A stretch of 64,000 bases of DNA from Pseudaminobacter soli (ex Li et al. 2025). Lineage in GTDB: Bacteria > Pseudomonadota > Alphaproteobacteria > Rhizobiales > Rhizobiaceae. The translations under genes were made by a program, and so were the position numbers. Every line of letters begins with the position of its first letter. The stretch's first letter is position 1. The stretch covers positions 1 to 64,000 of the forward strand of contig NZ_PXYL01000005.1 of NCBI RefSeq assembly GCF_003012705.1. Direction: 5' to 3'. Shown here one piece after another: positions 52,700-60,838 of this stretch. The notes below the pieces were generated by a model. The model had not been told where the DNA came from. It ran no database searches and worked only from the letters and a program-made list of their open reading frames with translations.

Positions 52700-53133
52700 A
52701 GAGCACGCTGAAGATCTCGCTGAAGCCCAACGAGAAGATCTACCTCAACGGCGCCGTCATAAAGGTCGACCGCAAGGTCACCATGGAGCTGCTGAACGAC
52801 GTGCAGTTCCTGCTCGAAAGCCATGTACTGCAGCCCGAGGACGCCTCGACGCCCCTGCGCCAGCTCTATTTCATGCTCCAGGTCATGCTGATGGACCCTG
52901 CCGGCGCGTCCGCCGCGCGCACGCTGTTCCGCCAGTCGCTGCCCCGGACCCTGGCCAGCTTCGAGGATCAGGAAATTCGCGCGGGCCTGAAGCAGATCGA
53001 CCGCATGGTCGGCGAGGACCGCATCTACGAAGCGCTGAAGTCGCTGCGTACGCTCTACCGCCTCGAGGATAAAGTCCTCTCTAACGATGCGGCGCCTGAG
53101 CCGCAGCCTCGCCCTCTCGCCGTAGGAGAATAG
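52696..53133 (+). CDS. flbT: Flagellin mRNA regulator FlbT
   Basis: The 145-residue protein has the FlbT features LKISLKPNEKIYLNGAVIKV, VTMELLNDVQFLLESHVLQP and ASTPLRQLYFMLQVMLMDP. In Caulobacter FlbT binds flagellin mRNA leaders and lowers their stability; in some relatives it acts positively. The structured leader of flaA (39756-39857) is a possible target. Confidence 0.95.
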   Translation: MKSTLKISLKPNEKIYLNGAVIKVDRKVTMELLNDVQFLLESHVLQPEDASTPLRQLYFMLQVMLMDPAGASAARTLFRQSLPRTLASFEDQEIRAGLKQIDRMVGEDRIYEALKSLRTLYRLEDKVLSNDAAPEPQPRPLAVGE

Positions 53134-53135
53134 CA

Positions 53136-53558
53136 ATGGGCCTGACCGTACCCACCGTGCAGAGCGGCACGACCAATACCGGCAACTCCACCGACGGCAC
53201 TTCGAAGACGGCCGTCGACTACCAGTCGTTCCTGCGTCTCCTCGTGGCCGAGATGAAAAACCAGGACCCGACCAAGCCGATGGATTCGACGCAGTACGTC
53301 GCCCAGCTGGCCTCCTTCTCGCAGGTCGAGCAATCAGTGCAGATCAACAGCAAGCTGAACGATCTTCTAACGTCCCAGACGCTGTCGCAGGCCGACGCCC
53401 TCATCGGGCGGACGATCACCTCGGCCGACGGCACGGTGACCGGCGAGGTTGCCTCGGTCAAGCTCTACTCCGACGGCATCATCGCGACCCTCAAGGACGG
53501 CAGTCAGATCGTCATCGGCCCGGGCATCACCGTCCAGCCGACGCCCGTGGAAGCATGA
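53136..53558 (+). CDS. flgD: Flagellar hook assembly protein FlgD
   Basis: The 140-residue protein has the FlgD N-terminal block (YQSFLRLLVAEMKNQDPTKP, MDSTQYVAQLASFSQVEQSV) and LIGRTITSADGTVTGEVASV. It is shorter than enteric FlgD (about 230) and lacks the C-terminal Tudor/Fn3 part, as usual in rhizobia. It overlaps fliQ by ATGA. Confidence 0.94.
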   Translation: MGLTVPTVQSGTTNTGNSTDGTSKTAVDYQSFLRLLVAEMKNQDPTKPMDSTQYVAQLASFSQVEQSVQINSKLNDLLTSQTLSQADALIGRTITSADGTVTGEVASVKLYSDGIIATLKDGSQIVIGPGITVQPTPVEA

Positions 53559-53821
53559 ACGAGGCAGATGCCCTCGACATCGTCCAGTATGCCATCTGGA
53601 CGGTCCTGACCGCCTGCGGCCCCGCCGTGGCGGTCGCGATGGCGGTTGGCGTCGGCATCGCCCTGGTCCAGGCCTTGACCCAGATCCAGGAAGTCACGCT
53701 CACCTTCGTGCCGAAGATCGTCGCCATCATGCTGATGGTTGCGTTCACCGCGCCTTTCATGGGCGCCCAGATCTCGTCCTTCACCAACGTCATCTTCGAG
53801 CGCATCGAACACGGATTCTAA
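53555..53821 (+). CDS. fliQ: Flagellar export gate protein FliQ
   Basis: The 88-residue protein has two membrane helices (about 15-40 and 48-75) with the conserved VGIALVQALTQIQEVTLTFV and IVAIMLMVAFTAPFMGAQIS. It works with FliP and FliR. In related clusters flhA follows; here an unrelated exported protein and 835 bp of repeats separate fliQ from flhA and fliR. Confidence 0.96.
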   Translation: MNEADALDIVQYAIWTVLTACGPAVAVAMAVGVGIALVQALTQIQEVTLTFVPKIVAIMLMVAFTAPFMGAQISSFTNVIFERIEHGF

Positions 53822-53939
53822 AATCCCTGTCGCAATTTCGCCGGGACTGTGCGTAGACTATAACCATTGCAGACACGTGTAAGGGGGGCTCACGCAACCC
53901 GAAGGCGACGGATAGCGGTCCGCTGTCTTCCCAACGATC

Positions 53940-53960
53940 CTCCGGATGAAGCATCCGGAG
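53940..53960 (+). promoter_or_regulatory. Hairpin at the ribosome site of the exported protein
   Basis: Perfect 9-bp arms CTCCGGATG (53940-53948) and CATCCGGAG (53952-53960) have a 3-nt loop. The Shine-Dalgarno GGGAGG (53962-53967) begins 2 nt after the stem and 7 nt before the ATG. The stem could affect translation or act as a processing site; no T-run follows, so a terminator after fliQ is less likely. Confidence 0.45.
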
Positions 53961-53973
53961 CGGGAGGCATTGC

Positions 53974-54675
53974 ATGTCGAAAGCTTCGCTTCTGTCCCTC
54001 GTGTTTGTGGCCCCTCTCCTCGCAGCGGGCGCCGCTCACGCCAAGCCCGCCCCGAAAACGCTCGATCTGCCGAACGTTTCCGACGTCCGCATCGACAGCC
54101 CGGCCGGCGAGCTCAAGCTGACGACGACCAGCGGCCAGCCCAATCGCGCTACCATCGAAGTCCGCGACCCCGGCTCCGGCGTCACGCCTTCCGACAAATA
54201 TTTCGAAGACTGCATGGCGCTCGTCTCGGCGAATGTCGAAGGCAAGGCGCTGGTCATCTCGATCGCGCCAGCGCAGTCTTCCGTGAACTGCTCGTTCAAG
54301 ATCGACGCCAACATCCTGCCGAAGGGCAACGTCACCATCAAGCAGAGCGCGCTCGAGGCAAGCCTCGATGGCGACTTCGCTTCGGTGAACACCGACACCA
54401 ACGCCATCCGGATGCAGCTCGACGGTCACGTCACCCAGCTCGGCATGAAGAGCCAGGCGGTCGACACCGACCTCACCTACAAACGCATCGACAAGAACGA
54501 AACCATCAGCATCGACAGCAAGGCGATCAACGCGGCGATGGATTTTGGCGGCGCACCGATCAGCTATTCGGTCGAGGGCATCGCCTCGGCCATCGACAGC
54601 GAGCTCCCCAACACGCCGGGCGCAAAACCGTCGATCAAGCTCAAGGCCGTGTCGGTCCACGCGGTCATCCGCTGA
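53974..54675 (+). CDS. Exported protein of unknown function between fliQ and flhA
   Basis: The 233-residue protein has a clear signal peptide (SLLSLVFVAPLLAAGAAHA-K) and a mature part dominated by beta-strand repeats (VRIDSPAGELKLTTTSGQPN, ASLDGDFASVNTDTNAIRMQ, SIDSKAINAAMDFGGAPISY), like a beta-helix or a DUF4097-type adhesin-like fold. There is one Cys pair (FEDCMAL, VNCSFKI), possibly a disulfide. It is not a known flagellar protein. GGGAGG supports the start. It lies inside the flagellar cluster followed by 835 bp of repeat-rich DNA, so it may be an insertion. Function unknown. Confidence 0.8.
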   Translation: MSKASLLSLVFVAPLLAAGAAHAKPAPKTLDLPNVSDVRIDSPAGELKLTTTSGQPNRATIEVRDPGSGVTPSDKYFEDCMALVSANVEGKALVISIAPAQSSVNCSFKIDANILPKGNVTIKQSALEASLDGDFASVNTDTNAIRMQLDGHVTQLGMKSQAVDTDLTYKRIDKNETISIDSKAINAAMDFGGAPISYSVEGIASAIDSELPNTPGAKPSIKLKAVSVHAVIR

Positions 54676-54694
54676 GGGAGCAGCGCAGCGTCTT

Positions 54695-54898
54695 ACCTCC
54701 CCTTGAGGGGAGGTCGCGCCGCAGGCGCGGGTGAGGTCATGGCGGCAGTGCTCGGCATGGACCGACCCCTCCCACCTCGCTTCGCTCGGCACCTGCCGGC
54801 CCTCCGCTATGGCTCCGGGCGTTCGTCGTTCGAAAAGCCAAATCGTTGGCTTTTCGTGGCCTGCGGCAACCACTCTTCCCCCCCTCAAGGGGGAGGGA
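54695..54898. repeat. Palindrome-ended intergenic repeat, copy 1
   Basis: The 204-bp element is bounded by two palindromic ends: ACCTCCCCTTGAGGGGAGGT (54695-54714) and CCCCCTCAAGGGGGAGGG (about 54880-54897). An inner hairpin CGAAAAGCCAA/TTGGCTTTTCG lies at 54831-54856. The inner sequence ACCGACCCCTCCC recurs in copy 2. Such short GC-rich elements with C-tract palindromes are frequent in rhizobia. The small ORF across it (54703-55017) reads repeat sequence and is not a gene. Confidence 0.75.
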
Positions 54899-55339
54899 TA
54901 ATCCCGCGCTTCATCCTTGCCACGCCCGGTTTGCACCGTCTGGCCATTGTCATCCTTCGGCAAGCTCAGGATGAGGGAACGTGGGAAGACGGGCGATCGT
55001 CGGACACGCTCATCTAAGTAATATCTGCGGCCCTTCGACCGCCCGTTCGATGCTCTTGCCTGGGTTTGTTCGCCTCCGCATTCGCGCGGCCAGCCACACC
55101 CTGGGCCCGGACTTGGGGATTCATCATCCAGCAGCGCTACCGTTAGCACCACCAGCCCGGACATCGTCGCCCTCCACGCTCATCCGGTTCATGACCCGTG
55201 TTCCCGGTGAGGCCGATGCCCGCGATTATGCGGGAGGCGGGAAGGTGGGGGATGAAGCAGGCGGCGATTTTCTCTGGTTCTCAATTTTATCAAGCGGTTG
55301 AGCTTGAAAGCGCGCCAGGTTTATCCCCCTTTCTGTAGG
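54899..55339. other. Non-coding stretch between repeats
   Basis: No gene was found here. It includes a short degenerate segment near 54950-54975 (TCCTTCGGCAAGCTCAGGAT) typical of rhizobial intergenic repeats. The rest shows no clear promoter or structure. Confidence 0.5.
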
Positions 55340-55420
55340 CACCGGCGCGCTGCGGCCGAGCGCGGCATGAACCGACCCCTCCCGGCCGCTTCGCGGCCAC
55401 CCTCCCCTCGAGGGGGAGGG
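55340..55420. repeat. Palindrome-ended intergenic repeat, copy 2 (partial)
   Basis: This part shares ACCGACCCCTCCC and the C-tract palindromic end CCCTCCCCTCGAGGGGGAGG (about 55399-55418) with copy 1. A GGCCGC-TTC-GCGGCC hairpin lies at 55383-55397. The other end is not clear, so it looks truncated. It lies 90 bp before flhA. Confidence 0.6.
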
Positions 55421-55510
55421 AGACGCCGGCGCGCCCCGGTTCCACCCTCCCATGCTCGCGCAAGCTTGGAATTCTAAGGTTGCAGCGCCCGCACTTCGCG
55501 CCAGCGGGCA

Positions 55511-57616
55511 ATGAGCACGGAGAAGCAAGTGGCCATCGCAGAAACAATGCCGTCGGGCAACGCTGCCAAGAGCGGCCGCGACATCTTCTTCGCGCTCGGC
55601 ATCATCGTCATCCTGGCGGTCCTGTTCCTGCCGATCCCGGCCTTCATGATCGACATCGGCCTGGCCTTCTCCATTGCGCTGTCGGTGCTGATCCTGATGG
55701 TGTCGCTGTGGATCCAGCGGCCGCTGGAATTCTCGTCCTTCCCGACCGTCCTGCTGATCGCCACGATGCTGCGCCTGTCGCTCAACATCGCCACCACCCG
55801 CATGATCCTGTCGGAAGGCAATGTCGGCACCCATGCCGCCGGCTACATCATCAGCGGCTTCGCCCAGCTCGTCATGAGCGGCGATTTCGTGATCGGTCTG
55901 ATCGTCTTCCTGATCCTGATCGTCGTCAATTTCATCGTCATCACCAAGGGCGCCACCCGTATCGCGGAAGTCGGCGCCCGCTTCACCCTCGACGCCATTC
56001 CCGGCAAGCAGATGTCGATCGATGCCGATCTGTCGGCCGGCGTGATCGACGACAAGACCGCGCAGCTGCGCCGCCGCGAGCTGGAAGAGGAAAGCTCCTT
56101 CTTCGGTGCGATGGACGGTGCCTCGAAATTCGTGCGCGGCGACGCCATCGCCGGCCTCATCATCACCGCCATCAACATCGTAGGCGGCATCGCCATCGGC
56201 TATTTCCGCCATGGCATGGACATCGGCAAGGCCGGCGACGTCTTCATCAAGCTGTCGGTCGGCGACGGCCTGGTGACCCAAATCCCGGCGCTGATCGTCT
56301 CGCTGGCCGCGGGCATGCTGGTTTCCAAGGGCGGCGTGCGCGGCTCGGCCAACCAGGCCGTGTTCGGCCAGCTCGGCGCTCATCCGCGCGCGCTCTATGT
56401 GGCAGCCGTGCTGCTGACGGTTCTGGCGCTCATGCCGGGCCTCCCGCTCTTCCCGTTCATGGTGCTGGCTTGCGCCATGGCCGCAATCGGCTACGTCATT
56501 CCCCGTCGCCAGCAGCAGATCGCCGAAGAGGCCAAGGTTGCCGAAAAGCAGGTGCAGGCAGCCAAGGAGGAAGAGGAAAAGAACTCGGTCAAGAATTCGC
56601 TGAAGACCGCCGAGATCGAGCTTCTGATCGGCAAGCAGCTTTCCACCAAGCTGCTCGTCTCGCACCAGGAGCTGGCCTTCCGCATGGGCAAGATGCGCAA
56701 GAAGTTTGCCCAGCAATATGGTTTCGTGGTGCCCGAAGTTCGCCTGACCGACGATCTCAGCCTGCCCGGCAAGACCTACCAGATCAAGGTTCACGGCACG
56801 GTGGTGGCCGAGCACCAGATGCGCGTCGGCGAGGTGATGGTGCTGCTCGGCCAGCGCGACATCCCCGACATTCCGGGCGAGGAAGTGCGCGAGCCGGCCT
56901 TCGGCATGCGCGCCTACTCGGTGCCGGAAATGTTCAGCGAAGACCTGAAGCGCGAACAGTTCACCTTCGCCGACAACATGTCGGTGCTGCTGACGCACCT
57001 GTCGGAAGTGATCCGCAACAACCTGCCGCAGCTGCTCTCCTACAAGGACATGAAGGCGCTGCTGGAACGGCAGGACCCCGAATACCGCAAGCTGGCCGAC
57101 GAGATCTGCACCCAGCACATCTCCTACCCGGGCCTGCAGGCGGTGCTGAAGCTGCTGCTCGCCGAGCGCGTATCGATCCGCAACCTGCATCTCATCATCG
57201 AGGCGATCGCCGAAATCGCGCCGCATGTGCGCCGCACCGAGCAGATCGTCGAGCATGTGCGCGTGCGCATGGCCCAGCAGATCTGCGGCGACGTGACCGA
57301 GGGCGGCGTGCTGAAAGTGCTGCGGCTCGGCAACCGCTGGGATCTCGCCTTCCACCAGGCCCTCAAGCGCGACGCCAAGGGCGAGGTGCGCGAGTTCGAC
57401 ATCGACCCGCGCCAGCTCGAGGAATTCGGCCAGGAAGCCACCAAGGTCATTCGCGGTCATCTGGAAGCGGGCGAGCGCTTCGTCATCGTCACCGCGCCGG
57501 ATTCACGCCCCTATGTGCGCATGATCATCGAGCGGCTGTTCACCACGCTGCCGGTGCTCAGCCATGTCGAAATCGCCAAGGGCGTCGAAATCAAGGTGCT
57601 CGGAACCATTTCGTGA
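55511..57616 (+). CDS. flhA: Flagellar export apparatus protein FlhA
   Basis: The 701-residue protein has an N-terminal half with about eight membrane helices ([40 protein letters not shown]), the conserved [20 protein letters not shown] motif and the FHIPEP-type loop [20 protein letters not shown]. The C-terminal cytoplasmic domain (from about 360) docks export substrates and chaperones. No clear Shine-Dalgarno is visible just before ATG 55511. The frame in phase with fliR that stays open over this region is a shadow. Confidence 0.96.
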   Translation: MSTEKQVAIAETMPSGNAAKSGRDIFFALGIIVILAVLFLPIPAFMIDIGLAFSIALSVLILMVSLWIQRPLEFSSFPTVLLIATMLRLSLNIATTRMILSEGNVGTHAAGYIISGFAQLVMSGDFVIGLIVFLILIVVNFIVITKGATRIAEVGARFTLDAIPGKQMSIDADLSAGVIDDKTAQLRRRELEEESSFFGAMDGASKFVRGDAIAGLIITAINIVGGIAIGYFRHGMDIGKAGDVFIKLSVGDGLVTQIPALIVSLAAGMLVSKGGVRGSANQAVFGQLGAHPRALYVAAVLLTVLALMPGLPLFPFMVLACAMAAIGYVIPRRQQQIAEEAKVAEKQVQAAKEEEEKNSVKNSLKTAEIELLIGKQLSTKLLVSHQELAFRMGKMRKKFAQQYGFVVPEVRLTDDLSLPGKTYQIKVHGTVVAEHQMRVGEVMVLLGQRDIPDIPGEEVREPAFGMRAYSVPEMFSEDLKREQFTFADNMSVLLTHLSEVIRNNLPQLLSYKDMKALLERQDPEYRKLADEICTQHISYPGLQAVLKLLLAERVSIRNLHLIIEAIAEIAPHVRRTEQIVEHVRVRMAQQICGDVTEGGVLKVLRLGNRWDLAFHQALKRDAKGEVREFDIDPRQLEEFGQEATKVIRGHLEAGERFVIVTAPDSRPYVRMIIERLFTTLPVLSHVEIAKGVEIKVLGTIS

Positions 57617-58365
57617 CCGTCGCGCCCGAAACCGTCATTCTGGCGGCCTTCGTCGCCTTCTGCAGGATCGGCGCCTGCTTCCTGTTCATGCCGGGGCTTT
57701 CGAGCGCGCGCGTGCCGGTCCAGATCAGGCTGTTCGTGGCGGTCGCGGCGACCGGCGCGCTGCTCGTGCATCTGTGGGACCACATCGTGCCCTATATCGA
57801 CCGCCGGCCGCAGGTGCTGGCGCCGATGATCGTTTCGGAGCTGATGATCGGCGGCCTGATCGGCGGGCTGGCGCGGCTCTACGTCATGGCGCTGCATTTC
57901 ATTGGCTCGGCCATGGCCATGCTGATCGGCTATGGCGGCATGGGCGGAACGGCCATCGAAGAATCCGAGCCGCAGGCGCCACTCGCCACCATCGTCTCCT
58001 TCTCGGCGCTGATGCTGATGTTCGTGTTCGACTTTCATCACGAGATCATCAAGGCGCTAGTGAACTCCTATGAGGTCGCCCCGCTCAACGTCTTCTTCAA
58101 CCCGCGCGAGGCGCTGGTCGATATCACCGACACGCTGTCTGAGAGTTTTCTGATCGTGCTGCGCCTGGGCAGCCCGTTCATCGCCTATGCCATACTGGTC
58201 AACCTGACCATCGGCTTCGTGAACAAGCTGGTGCCGCAGATACCGGTCTACTTCATCTCGTTGCCCTTCGTCCTCGCCGGCGGGCTGTTCATCTTCTATT
58301 TCGGCGTCGGCACCATGGTCAGCCTGTTCGCCGACGGCTTTGCCACAACCACCATCGGGAGATGA
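57613..58365 (+). CDS. fliR: Flagellar export gate protein FliR
   Basis: The 250-residue protein has six membrane helices, with [38 protein letters not shown] and [21 protein letters not shown] start at GTG 57613, which overlaps the flhA stop by GTGA; the reading frame continues upstream as a long shadow of flhA. With FliP and FliQ it forms the export gate. Confidence 0.94.
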   Translation: MTVAPETVILAAFVAFCRIGACFLFMPGLSSARVPVQIRLFVAVAATGALLVHLWDHIVPYIDRRPQVLAPMIVSELMIGGLIGGLARLYVMALHFIGSAMAMLIGYGGMGGTAIEESEPQAPLATIVSFSALMLMFVFDFHHEIIKALVNSYEVAPLNVFFNPREALVDITDTLSESFLIVLRLGSPFIAYAILVNLTIGFVNKLVPQIPVYFISLPFVLAGGLFIFYFGVGTMVSLFADGFATTTIGR

Positions 58366-58769
58366 GCATGACCTCGCGCAAGGAAAGGCTGGCCAAGCTG
58401 GTGCGGGTGCAGGCGCAGCTGAAGGCGCTGCACGAGACGCGTCATGCCGGCTTCCTGTCGGAAGCGGCCGCGGCCGAAAACGAGGCCGTCGAGCTGGTGA
58501 ACCGCTTCGACGCCGAGGGCTCGATGTCGGGCATGTTCCCCGACATCTATCACCGCCGCATCGGCAAGGCCTTCGCGCGAAAGCAGGAGCAGGCACAACT
58601 TGCGCGCGACGAGGCCGAGAAGGTGGCCGTCGCCACCGCCCGCTCCAACATGGTCGAACGCGCCTATCGCGAGGCGCGCCAGTGGGACGACCGCCTCACC
58701 GCCGACCGCGAGAGGCTGGACATGATCGAGCGCAAGAGCGCTTCCGATCCCGACCAGAGCTCCCGGTAA
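58362..58769 (+). CDS. FliJ-like coiled-coil protein (candidate)
   Basis: The 135-residue protein is almost all helix and highly charged (RKERLAKLVRVQAQLKALHE, KQEQAQLARDEAEKVAVATA, REARQWDDRLTADRERLDM), like FliJ, the coiled-coil stalk of the FliI ATPase (about 147 residues). It overlaps the fliR stop by ATGA. Its position away from fliI is unusual, but no other FliJ is present in the cluster. The match is by form and length only. Confidence 0.55.
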   Translation: MSMTSRKERLAKLVRVQAQLKALHETRHAGFLSEAAAAENEAVELVNRFDAEGSMSGMFPDIYHRRIGKAFARKQEQAQLARDEAEKVAVATARSNMVERAYREARQWDDRLTADRERLDMIERKSASDPDQSSR

Positions 58770-58833
58770 GGTTGCCACAAGCTTACTGGTTCAAGATTGG
58801 ACCCTACGAAACCCGGATAAGGGAACGTTTTCC

Positions 58834-59394
58834 TTGGCGATTTCTCCACCCAGCGACATTGTTCTTGACGTTGCCCGCGCCGTCGAGCCGTCGGGCATGG
58901 AAACCGCGCGCGCCGAGCTTGCCAAGCGTGGCAGCGCCGCCGCAGCTGGCATGTCGGCGACCTTCTCGGTCGGCGATGTCGGTAGATACGGCAAAAGCGC
59001 CAGTGCGTCGGCGGACGTCAAGGCGCCCGATACCTTCAAGAAGTTCGAGGCCATGGTTCTGCAGACCTTCATCCAGAACATGATGCCCAAGGATGCCGAG
59101 AACGTCTACGGCAAGGGCATGGCCGGCGACATGTGGAAGTCGATGATGGCCGGCAAGATCGCCGACGTGATGGCCGAACGCGGCGGCATCGGCATCGCCG
59201 ACCGGGTGCTCGGCGACCACTATATGGACGGCAAGGAAAAGGTCGCCGTGGGCCCCGTCTCCGGCGGCCCCGGCAAGGCGGAGGCCGATGAGAACAACCG
59301 GCTTTCGACCGCGCTCGTCCAGCAGCTGGAAATGAAGCTGACGCGCGAACTGACCGGCGACCAGGCCGCACTGGCGGCCAAGACGAAAATCTAA
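58834..59394 (+). CDS. flgJ: Rod-binding protein (FlgJ N-terminal type)
   Basis: The 186-residue protein has the rod-binding domain at about 68-130: FKKFEAMVLQTFIQNMMPKD, GKGMAGDMWKSMMAGKIADV and ERGGIGIADRVL. It lacks the C-terminal muramidase domain of enteric FlgJ, as in many alphaproteobacteria; the lytic transglycosylase at 46935 may supply this activity. The start is TTG 58834 (AAGGGAA upstream), giving the family N terminus AISPPSDIVLDVARA. Confidence 0.82.
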   Translation: MAISPPSDIVLDVARAVEPSGMETARAELAKRGSAAAAGMSATFSVGDVGRYGKSASASADVKAPDTFKKFEAMVLQTFIQNMMPKDAENVYGKGMAGDMWKSMMAGKIADVMAERGGIGIADRVLGDHYMDGKEKVAVGPVSGGPGKAEADENNRLSTALVQQLEMKLTRELTGDQAALAAKTKI

Positions 59395-59430
59395 AACCCC
59401 GAAAACGATAACACCAAGGGACAGATCGAC

Positions 59431-59850
59431 ATGACCGAACCGAAGCCGACGTTTGAGAACCTGCCGGCGCAGAGCACGCGGGCAACAGCCGCGCAGACTG
59501 CGCGGCTGGGCAATCTGTCGGCGATCATCGGCCGCATCATCGAGGCCGTGGACGAGGAAACCGCTTCGATCCGCTCCGGCGTCGGCTTCGACCTCAAATC
59601 CGCCAATGCGCGCAAGAGCCGCTATCTCTATGAGCTCACCCGCGCCACCAAGGGCATCGAAGACGCCGAGGTGCTGGCCGAGCACCGGGAGAGCCTGGAA
59701 AAGCTGCGCGACCGCCTGACGATCAACGAATCCGTGATCCGCGCGCATATGGGCGCCGTCAGCGAGGTGGCCAAGCTGATGCAGAACGTCATCCAGCGTG
59801 CCGAAGCCGACGGCACCTATTCCGAGGGTGAATTCGGTTGGGCCCGTTGA
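59431..59850 (+). CDS. FlgN-like export chaperone (candidate)
   Basis: The 139-residue helical protein (TARLGNLSAIIGRIIEAVDE, SRYLYELTRATKGIEDAEVL, HRESLEKLRDRLTINESVIR) has the size and helix-rich profile of FlgN, the chaperone for FlgK and FlgL. AAGGGA lies upstream. It follows the rod-binding protein gene and overlaps the next gene by 13 nt. The family is not certain. Confidence 0.55.
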   Translation: MTEPKPTFENLPAQSTRATAAQTARLGNLSAIIGRIIEAVDEETASIRSGVGFDLKSANARKSRYLYELTRATKGIEDAEVLAEHRESLEKLRDRLTINESVIRAHMGAVSEVAKLMQNVIQRAEADGTYSEGEFGWAR

Positions 59851-60371
59851 TCAAATTCATCGGCGCTGCGGTCTGGATCTGCCTCGTCACGCTTGGGGCG
59901 GTGTTTTATTCGTTCAAGACACCCCACCCGCAGGCCGACGCGGCGTCTCCGCCGCCGCTTCTCGGCGGGTTGAAATATGTGAAGACGAACGTCATCACCG
60001 TTCCCCTTTTCAACAAGGCGGCGAGCGTCGAAGGCTACTTCCTGGCCCGGCTGGTCTACACGGCTGATCCGAAGGAGCTGAAGAAGCTGACCGTCCCGGT
60101 CGATTCCCTGATCACCGACCAGGTCTACACCTATCTCTACGCGAACCCGGAAATCGACTACTCCAAGCGCGACAACCTCGATCTCGACGCGTTCAGGAAC
60201 GGGATCCGCGAGACCGTCAACAGCCGGATCGGCCAGGAGATGATCCACGACGTGATCGTCGAGCAGATCGATTTCCTGAACCGTGACGAAACCCGCGACA
60301 GGGCGGTGCGGCGTCGCAACGAGCAGGCGGATGCGGCAGCCGCAACCGCGCCGGATTCGGCCGAACACTGA
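59838..60371 (+). CDS. FliL-like single-pass membrane protein
   Basis: The 177-residue protein has one N-terminal membrane helix (LIKFIGAAVWICLVTLGAVF, 4-23) and a periplasmic domain with EGYFLARLVYTADPKELKKL, VDSLITDQVYTYLYANPEID and LDAFRNGIRETVNSRIGQEM followed by VIVEQIDFLN. The order of strand, long helix, short helix and final strand is like the C-terminal domain of FliL. If so, this is a second FliL-type protein next to fliL at 38381. It overlaps the previous gene by 13 nt. Sequence similarity is weak; call is tentative. Confidence 0.6.
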   Translation: MGPLIKFIGAAVWICLVTLGAVFYSFKTPHPQADAASPPPLLGGLKYVKTNVITVPLFNKAASVEGYFLARLVYTADPKELKKLTVPVDSLITDQVYTYLYANPEIDYSKRDNLDLDAFRNGIRETVNSRIGQEMIHDVIVEQIDFLNRDETRDRAVRRRNEQADAAAATAPDSAEH

Positions 60372-60490
60372 CTCGAGGGCGCGTCGTCGGCATTGACGTT
60401 TACGTCAACGAGAGGTTATACGAGTGACAACCAGACCGGTTGCCCCAGAGGGAGCGATCGCGTCGCCTCAGGAGATCAGGGAGAGTTGTC

Positions 60491-60772
60491 ATGGGCGTTG
60501 AAGCGGTTGTCGAAAAGATCCGGTCGCGCGTGGAAAGTTCCGGTTTCGACCGTTCGGTGAAGTTCGACACCGGCGGCGACGGCGTGATCGTCATCGACGG
60601 CGCCAGCATTTCCACCACCGACGCTCCGGCCGATTGCACCATCAAGATCAGCCTCGACGATCTGGAGTCGCTGATCAGCGGCGACCTGAACCCGACGATG
60701 GCGTTCATGACCGGCAAGATCAAGGTCGAAGGCGACATGTCGGTCGCCATGGCGCTCAGCCAGATCATCTGA
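60491..60772 (+). CDS. SCP2-type sterol-carrier domain protein
   Basis: The 93-residue protein is a single SCP2 domain: VEKIRSRVESSGFDRSVKFD, GGDGVIVIDGASISTTDAPA, and the C-terminal FMTGKIKVEGDMSVAMALSQ, which is very typical. SCP2 domains bind lipids or hydrophobic ligands in the cytosol. I start at ATG 60491 with GGGAGA 7-9 nt upstream; the frame goes back to 60440. It is not part of the flagellum as far as known. A terminator follows at 60798. Confidence 0.88.
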   Translation: MGVEAVVEKIRSRVESSGFDRSVKFDTGGDGVIVIDGASISTTDAPADCTIKISLDDLESLISGDLNPTMAFMTGKIKVEGDMSVAMALSQII

Positions 60773-60797
60773 TCCGGACAACAATTAGCCAACGAAA

Positions 60798-60832
60798 AGC
60801 CCGGCGTTTTGAGCGCCGGGCTTTTTCTTTTT
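60798..60832. terminator. Bidirectional rho-independent terminator
   Basis: Perfect 9-bp arms AGCCCGGCG (60798-60806) and CGCCGGGCT (60814-60822) with a 7-nt loop are followed on the plus strand by TTTTCTTTTT and on the minus strand by TTTCGTT. It ends the SCP2 transcript and, from the other side, the GNAT transcript. Confidence 0.88.
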
Positions 60833-60838
60833 GGGGCT

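Noticed and set aside
54703-55017. Plus-strand ORF of 104 codons after the exported protein
   Set aside because: It is translated from intergenic repeats (contains RQAQDEG-type repeat peptide) and has no domain.
55226-57460. Minus-strand frame of 744 codons
   Set aside because: Antisense of flhA, with Asp/His-rich low-complexity residues typical of shadows.
55480-57612. Plus-strand frame leading into fliR
   Set aside because: The first 710 codons are a shifted frame of flhA. Only the part from GTG 57613 is a gene (fliR).
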